Positions 60,555 through 64,000 of a stretch of DNA of 64,000 nucleotides are shown here, in pieces. The DNA comes from Pedobacter africanus. Its GTDB lineage: Bacteria; Bacteroidota; Bacteroidia; Sphingobacteriales; Sphingobacteriaceae. The DNA lies in assembly GCF_900176535.1 (NCBI RefSeq), contig NZ_FWXT01000004.1, forward strand, positions 372,001 through 436,000. The letters are read 5' to 3'. Below the pieces are notes generated by a model. That model saw nothing but the letters and a program-made list of their open reading frames with translations, had not been told where the DNA came from and made no database searches. How positions within the stretch are numbered: position 1 is the first letter of the stretch; every line of letters begins with the position of its first letter. The position numbers were made by a program, and so were the translations under genes.

Positions 60555-62759
60555 TTATTTAGTATTTACAGGTAATGTGATGATGAATTCTGTACCTTGA
60601 CCTACCTCGGAAAGAACATCGATATGACCTTTATGTTTCTCAATAATACTAAAAACAATTGATAAACCCAGGCCTGTTCCCTCTCCAACTTCTTTTGTAG
60701 TAAAAAAAGGTTCAAATATTTTATGTTTGACTTCGTCTGTCATACCCGTTCCGGTATCCTTAATGCTTATTTTAACCACATTTTCTTCATACCAGGTATG
60801 GATGGTCAGCAATTCTTCTTCCCTGTTCTTGCCATTTGATTTGATGGCCTGAATGGCATTGGAAATCAGGTTCATAAATACCTGGTTGATTTTACCAGGA
60901 AGGCACTCCACTTTTGGAAGGTTGCCCAGATCTTTAATAACCTTCAGGTTATCCGGCATAGAGTTTCTGACCAGAACCAGGGTAGATTGCAGCCCTTCGT
61001 TCAGGTCTATTGGCTTCAGGTCATCTTCGTCCAAACGGCTGAAGTTCCTCAGGCTCCGAATGATTTCAGCTGTTCTTTTAGCCCCATCCGTTATCCCAAT
61101 CAACAGATTCTCTATCTCGCTATTGATAAAATCCAGGTCTATCTGTTTTTTAAAGGCCTCTATTTCCTGCAGTTGTTCATTTACATTTGGCGAAGTATAA
61201 TCAATCTGTTCGTATCGTGTAATGATTTCTTTCAGGTCATCTATATCCAGTTGTAATGGCTTGATGTTAGAAGTAACAAAGTTTATAGGGTTATTGATCT
61301 CGTGTGCAATCCCGGCAGTTAACTGGCCTAATGCAGCCATTTTCTCTGCATCAACCAGTTGCGACTGGGTTTCCTTTAAATTGGTAAGCGCAACGTTCAA
61401 ACTCGAATTGGTATTTTGTAATTCGATGGTACGTTCATTTACTTTATTTTCCAGTTCAATATTTTGTTCTCTTACCAGACGTTCGTTTTCTTTAAGTGCC
61501 ATCAATGCCTGTTTCTGCGCCAGTTCATTTTGGTTTTTAAAGAAGTTGATCCGGTCTGCCAATGCAAATGATAGCAACAGTACTTCCAGAACCGAGGCAA
61601 ACTGAACTGAATAGGTAGAAAAAATGGAATATTTGATGATCTCGTAATCTTTCAGAATAAAGATCATCATTCCAATAAACAGGAACGACCAGGAGGCCAG
61701 GTAATAACCAGCTGGCTTAAAGTTCTTTTTATAATAGGCATTTAAGGCACTGATGAAGGTAACGATAGAGCCTCCAAAAATAGAAACCTGCATGCCAATA
61801 AAAGATACCTTCTTATAACCCATAAACAATACTATAGTGCTGATTACGGTTAATACCAGCATTATATTTAATATGGTATGTAACTTTGGCGTGTTTTTTT
61901 TGGTGTTTAAGAACGATTTGGTAAACAGAATCGAAGCAATTAGTCCCAGGTTGGAAAACAGGATAACTGAAATGCTGTTAAACCAGAGACTATTGATGTA
62001 AAAGTATTTGTCAAAATACCCCTGTATAGTAGTTTGGGTAAGCCATGTAAACAGGATACAAAATATGTAATTCAGGTAACTGACGTCCTTTACGCTAAAA
62101 AAAAGAAAAAGATTATAGGCAAACATAATCATCATGATGCCGGTGTAAATCCCAAAAAATACATCTCTTAGTGAAAAAAGCTCTAATAGATTACTGCTTT
62201 TACTGATAAAAACGGGGGAGATTACCACGTCATCTGAATGTAGTTTGATGTAAATAACAGGGTTTGATGCGATGATATCCTTAGGGATTTTGAATGTTTT
62301 AAGGTTGCCTGAATTTTCCATGGAAGCAACCAGGGTATAATTGTTGTATTCAAATTTCTTTAAAACTTTATTGTCCTTTACAAAATAAACCTCTGCCTGT
62401 TTTAACCGGGGCTGATCAATCAGGATATTTACATACTTTGTGAGGTCTATATAAGATGGAACAACCGTCTTTATCCAAACCGGATATGGGTAATTACCGA
62501 TATTGATGATGTTGGATACCGGATTCTGAAATTCTGCGTCTTTAGCCATTACAGTGTAAATACCAACGGTGTCCGATTTACTGATATAAAGCTTTGAAAA
62601 GTGCAGGATGTTTACCAGTGAATCCTGTGTATGGGCCTGGACACCTCCAGCACCGCTGGTGCCCGCAAGCAAGGTATGGTGTGCTGAGACTTGGTTATAA
62701 AATCCAAAGAGCAGCATTAAGCTGAATACAGCCAGGTTTCTAATGTGCTTTACGATCAT
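60555..62759 (-). CDS. 7TMR-DISM sensor histidine kinase
   Basis: A 734-residue membrane kinase. A signal peptide (to about VSAHH) precedes a beta-rich extracytoplasmic 7TMR-DISM extracellular domain (about residues 35-180), then seven membrane helices (about 185-390), a coiled-coil linker and a kinase core: H box GQLTAGIAHEINNPINFVTSN, N box VFMNLISNAIQAIKSNG, G1 DTGTGMTDEVKHKIFEPFFTTKEVG, G2 GTGLGLSIVFSIIEKHKG. DISM sensors bind small molecules, often carbohydrates. It overlaps the upstream GNAT-like gene by four bases (ATGA) and lies 13 bases before the receiver-kinase hybrid. Confidence 0.93.
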   Translation of the reverse strand: MIVKHIRNLAVFSLMLLFGFYNQVSAHHTLLAGTSGAGGVQAHTQDSLVNILHFSKLYISKSDTVGIYTVMAKDAEFQNPVSNIINIGNYPYPVWIKTVVPSYIDLTKYVNILIDQPRLKQAEVYFVKDNKVLKKFEYNNYTLVASMENSGNLKTFKIPKDIIASNPVIYIKLHSDDVVISPVFISKSSNLLELFSLRDVFFGIYTGIMMIMFAYNLFLFFSVKDVSYLNYIFCILFTWLTQTTIQGYFDKYFYINSLWFNSISVILFSNLGLIASILFTKSFLNTKKNTPKLHTILNIMLVLTVISTIVLFMGYKKVSFIGMQVSIFGGSIVTFISALNAYYKKNFKPAGYYLASWSFLFIGMMIFILKDYEIIKYSIFSTYSVQFASVLEVLLLSFALADRINFFKNQNELAQKQALMALKENERLVREQNIELENKVNERTIELQNTNSSLNVALTNLKETQSQLVDAEKMAALGQLTAGIAHEINNPINFVTSNIKPLQLDIDDLKEIITRYEQIDYTSPNVNEQLQEIEAFKKQIDLDFINSEIENLLIGITDGAKRTAEIIRSLRNFSRLDEDDLKPIDLNEGLQSTLVLVRNSMPDNLKVIKDLGNLPKVECLPGKINQVFMNLISNAIQAIKSNGKNREEELLTIHTWYEENVVKISIKDTGTGMTDEVKHKIFEPFFTTKEVGEGTGLGLSIVFSIIEKHKGHIDVLSEVGQGTEFIITLPVNTK

Positions 62760-63472
62760 AATGCAATATCGATGTGGACATCTATAAAACCATCATTTGC
62801 CTTATTGGGAATCTGGAATATTTGTTTTGGGTTGGCTTTGAAAGAGAAGATGTTGTTACGCACTTCATCAATGGCCAGCGGTAAAGTTTCCAGTTCATCA
62901 GTAATTACCGCTGTTGCTGTAAGATCTTCTTTTGGGTAGTAAAAACGGCCATTTATTCCAATCTCAGTAATTACCCTGAAGCCACCTCTTACTGCATTAC
63001 GATGGGTAGCAGGGGCTGTTAGACCAAAAAGTGTGGTTAAACCGATAAGGCTGGACAGCGCAACGCTCACCTGGCTTAAAAACAGACTGCCCACACCCAA
63101 ACCTGCAATCTCCCATGAATTCCATACGCCACAAAGTTCACCTGTGCCCTTGGCCGTCCGTTCGCTTACCATTGTATGTATTTTGTCATCCATATAACCC
63201 ACAGCTTCTTCAATAGGAAGCGGGTTAATACCGTTTGCGCGGTGGATCCGGGACCCTGCAAGGGCCTTTCCGTTTTCCTCGGCGCTTACCAGTACGGCAT
63301 AAACATCGGGGTTCAGCACCCAATCTATTTTTGCCGAAGTAATTTTAGTAATGCCAAATATTTCTAATACGTGTGTGTGCCCCTCAATAAATTTCATGCA
63401 GGCCGCCCGATCGTCTACGGCCCTGAAAGCTTTAAAATAAAGCTTATTGATCTGCGGTTTATGCTGTTCCAA
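62756..63472 (-). CDS. GNAT / autoinducer-synthase-like fold protein (tentative)
   Basis: A 238-residue soluble protein. The first half has a GNAT-type strand order: FKAFRAVDDRAACMKFIEGHTHVLE, then DVYAVLVSAEENGKALAGSRIHRANGINPLP, a core beta pair like that of acyl-homoserine-lactone synthases and N-acyl amino acid synthases. The second half has CGVWNSWEIAGLGVGSLFLSQVSVALSSLIGLTTLFGLTAPATHRNAVRGGFRVITEIGING, where ATHRNAVRGGFR could be the substrate/cofactor loop. The fold call is by strand pattern only. It overlaps the upstream nitroreductase-like gene by 14 bases and the kinase by four, so the three are translated together. Confidence 0.4.
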   Translation of the reverse strand: MEQHKPQINKLYFKAFRAVDDRAACMKFIEGHTHVLEIFGITKITSAKIDWVLNPDVYAVLVSAEENGKALAGSRIHRANGINPLPIEEAVGYMDDKIHTMVSERTAKGTGELCGVWNSWEIAGLGVGSLFLSQVSVALSSLIGLTTLFGLTAPATHRNAVRGGFRVITEIGINGRFYYPKEDLTATAVITDELETLPLAIDEVRNNIFSFKANPKQIFQIPNKANDGFIDVHIDIAL

Positions 63473-64000
63473 TGGATAAAGTTTTATTTAAAGGTTTTCT
63501 AATTGTACGTTGTGGTGATGATTCTGCTTTAAAAATTCTAAACAAAAATATTTCTGCAATATTATCAGTTATTTTAAACAAATGCTTGAATTTTTGATGC
63601 AAATTGAAAATTTGATTTCTATTTTCTTCTGACAGGTCATTTAATTCCTGAAAATTATTCTTGTAAAAGAAGATTAAAGGAACATTTACGGGGTGTATTT
63701 GATAGCCTAATGCAGTGGCTGCCAGCCACATTTTTTCTACTGCCATGCCACCTTTCAGGTAATTTAAAGGATTGCTTTCCGGTAGTGTAATTAAGCCAAT
63801 TGCGGGGGATGATTGGAATTGCTTCAAGGCAAGTTTTTTAAAGGCACTGCCGCCTTTTATCTTTTTCAGGAACTGAACTGCCCTTTCGTCTTTCATTAAC
63901 CTCAACCCAATCTGATCGTTATTGCTCAGGTCAAGGGTATTGATACCAATGCCATCTTCAGTTTCTGTAATTTCTTCTTTGGTCCAGCGCATTTCTTTTA
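63459..64000 (-). CDS. Nitroreductase-like protein, C-terminal part (cut by window end)
   Basis: The visible 177 residues (from the Met at 63992) are open upstream into the window edge, so this is probably the end of a longer protein. SPAIGLITLPESNPLNYLKGGMAVEKMWLAATALGYQIHPVNVPLIFF matches the second half of the nitroreductase fold (GxAxxxxxLAAxxLG). Flavin-binding arginines are not visible in this part. Similar C termini occur in Rv1355c-type proteins that carry an N-terminal ThiF/E1-like domain, but that half is outside the window. First visible gene of the signalling operon. Confidence 0.55.
   Translation of the reverse strand, partial: KEMRWTKEEITETEDGIGINTLDLSNNDQIGLRLMKDERAVQFLKKIKGGSAFKKLALKQFQSSPAIGLITLPESNPLNYLKGGMAVEKMWLAATALGYQIHPVNVPLIFFYKNNFQELNDLSEENRNQIFNLHQKFKHLFKITDNIAEIFLFRIFKAESSPQRTIRKPLNKTLSIGTA

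Noticed and set aside
1..64000. Restriction-modification, CRISPR-Cas, toxin-antitoxin or prophage modules
   Set aside because: I looked for helicase/methylase/nuclease clusters, cas genes, short toxin pairs and integrases and found none; the one helicase at 3001 stands alone.

Overview
The window reads as chromosomal DNA of a Bacteroidota bacterium, most likely Sphingobacteriaceae (Pedobacter-like). The evidence is a DUF3822-rsmD-coaD block, a complete Bat (aerotolerance) operon, a tmRNA whose tag reads GENNYALAA, many promoters with the Bacteroidota -7 element TAnnTTTG, few Shine-Dalgarno sequences, and a fused alpha/beta 2-oxoacid dehydrogenase E1. Genus is an inference. Genes are dense, and I recognise no insertion sequence, prophage or CRISPR array.

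Layout. 1-9 kb: end of a sigma factor gene, a NUDIX hydrolase, coaD/rsmD/DUF3822, a RecD/Dda-like helicase, a truncated chemoreceptor-like sensor, a histidine kinase, GtrA and a GT39 glycosyltransferase. 8.7-18 kb: an AraC regulator divergent from a UvrA2-like ABC ATPase, TolC, membrane fusion protein and RND pump operon. It ends in a 257-bp palindromic element. 18.3-26.6 kb: moxR, DUF58, a BatD-like gene, then batA, batB, batC, batD and batE, with start/stop overlaps at several junctions. 26.6-31 kb: a large AsmA-like protein, a YdeI-like protein and a CDP-alcohol phosphatidyltransferase. 31-36 kb: a decayed gene, tmRNA, an aminotransferase, a DUF1573 protein and the fused E1. 36.2-42.2 kb: aromatic amino acid biosynthesis, with pheA, DAHP synthase/chorismate mutase, aroA and aroC transcribed together behind an aromatic leader peptide and attenuator, followed upstream by aroB with an S4 protein. 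42.2-48.5 kb: proline dehydrogenase, KatG, a HAD hydrolase, tRNA(CAT) and an ABC-F ATPase. 48.7-56.1 kb: mostly single accessory enzymes, a Crp/Fnr regulator, a small transporter and a histidine kinase.

56.1-64 kb, all on the minus strand, holds the two least familiar systems. One is three genes for a soluble coiled-coil protein, a membrane coiled-coil protein and a membrane-anchored actin/Ppx-fold protein. The other is five tightly coupled genes: a nitroreductase-like protein, a GNAT/autoinducer-synthase-like protein, a 7TMR-DISM histidine kinase, a receiver-kinase hybrid interrupted by a stop codon, and a stand-alone receiver. I read the second as a possible small-molecule synthesis and sensing module; that is inference.

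The best-supported regulatory find is the attenuator at about 40.63-40.84 kb. It has a promoter with correct spacing, a 20-residue leader peptide with eight aromatic residues in nine positions, an 11-bp terminator stem, and a competing antiterminator segment inside the leader reading frame.
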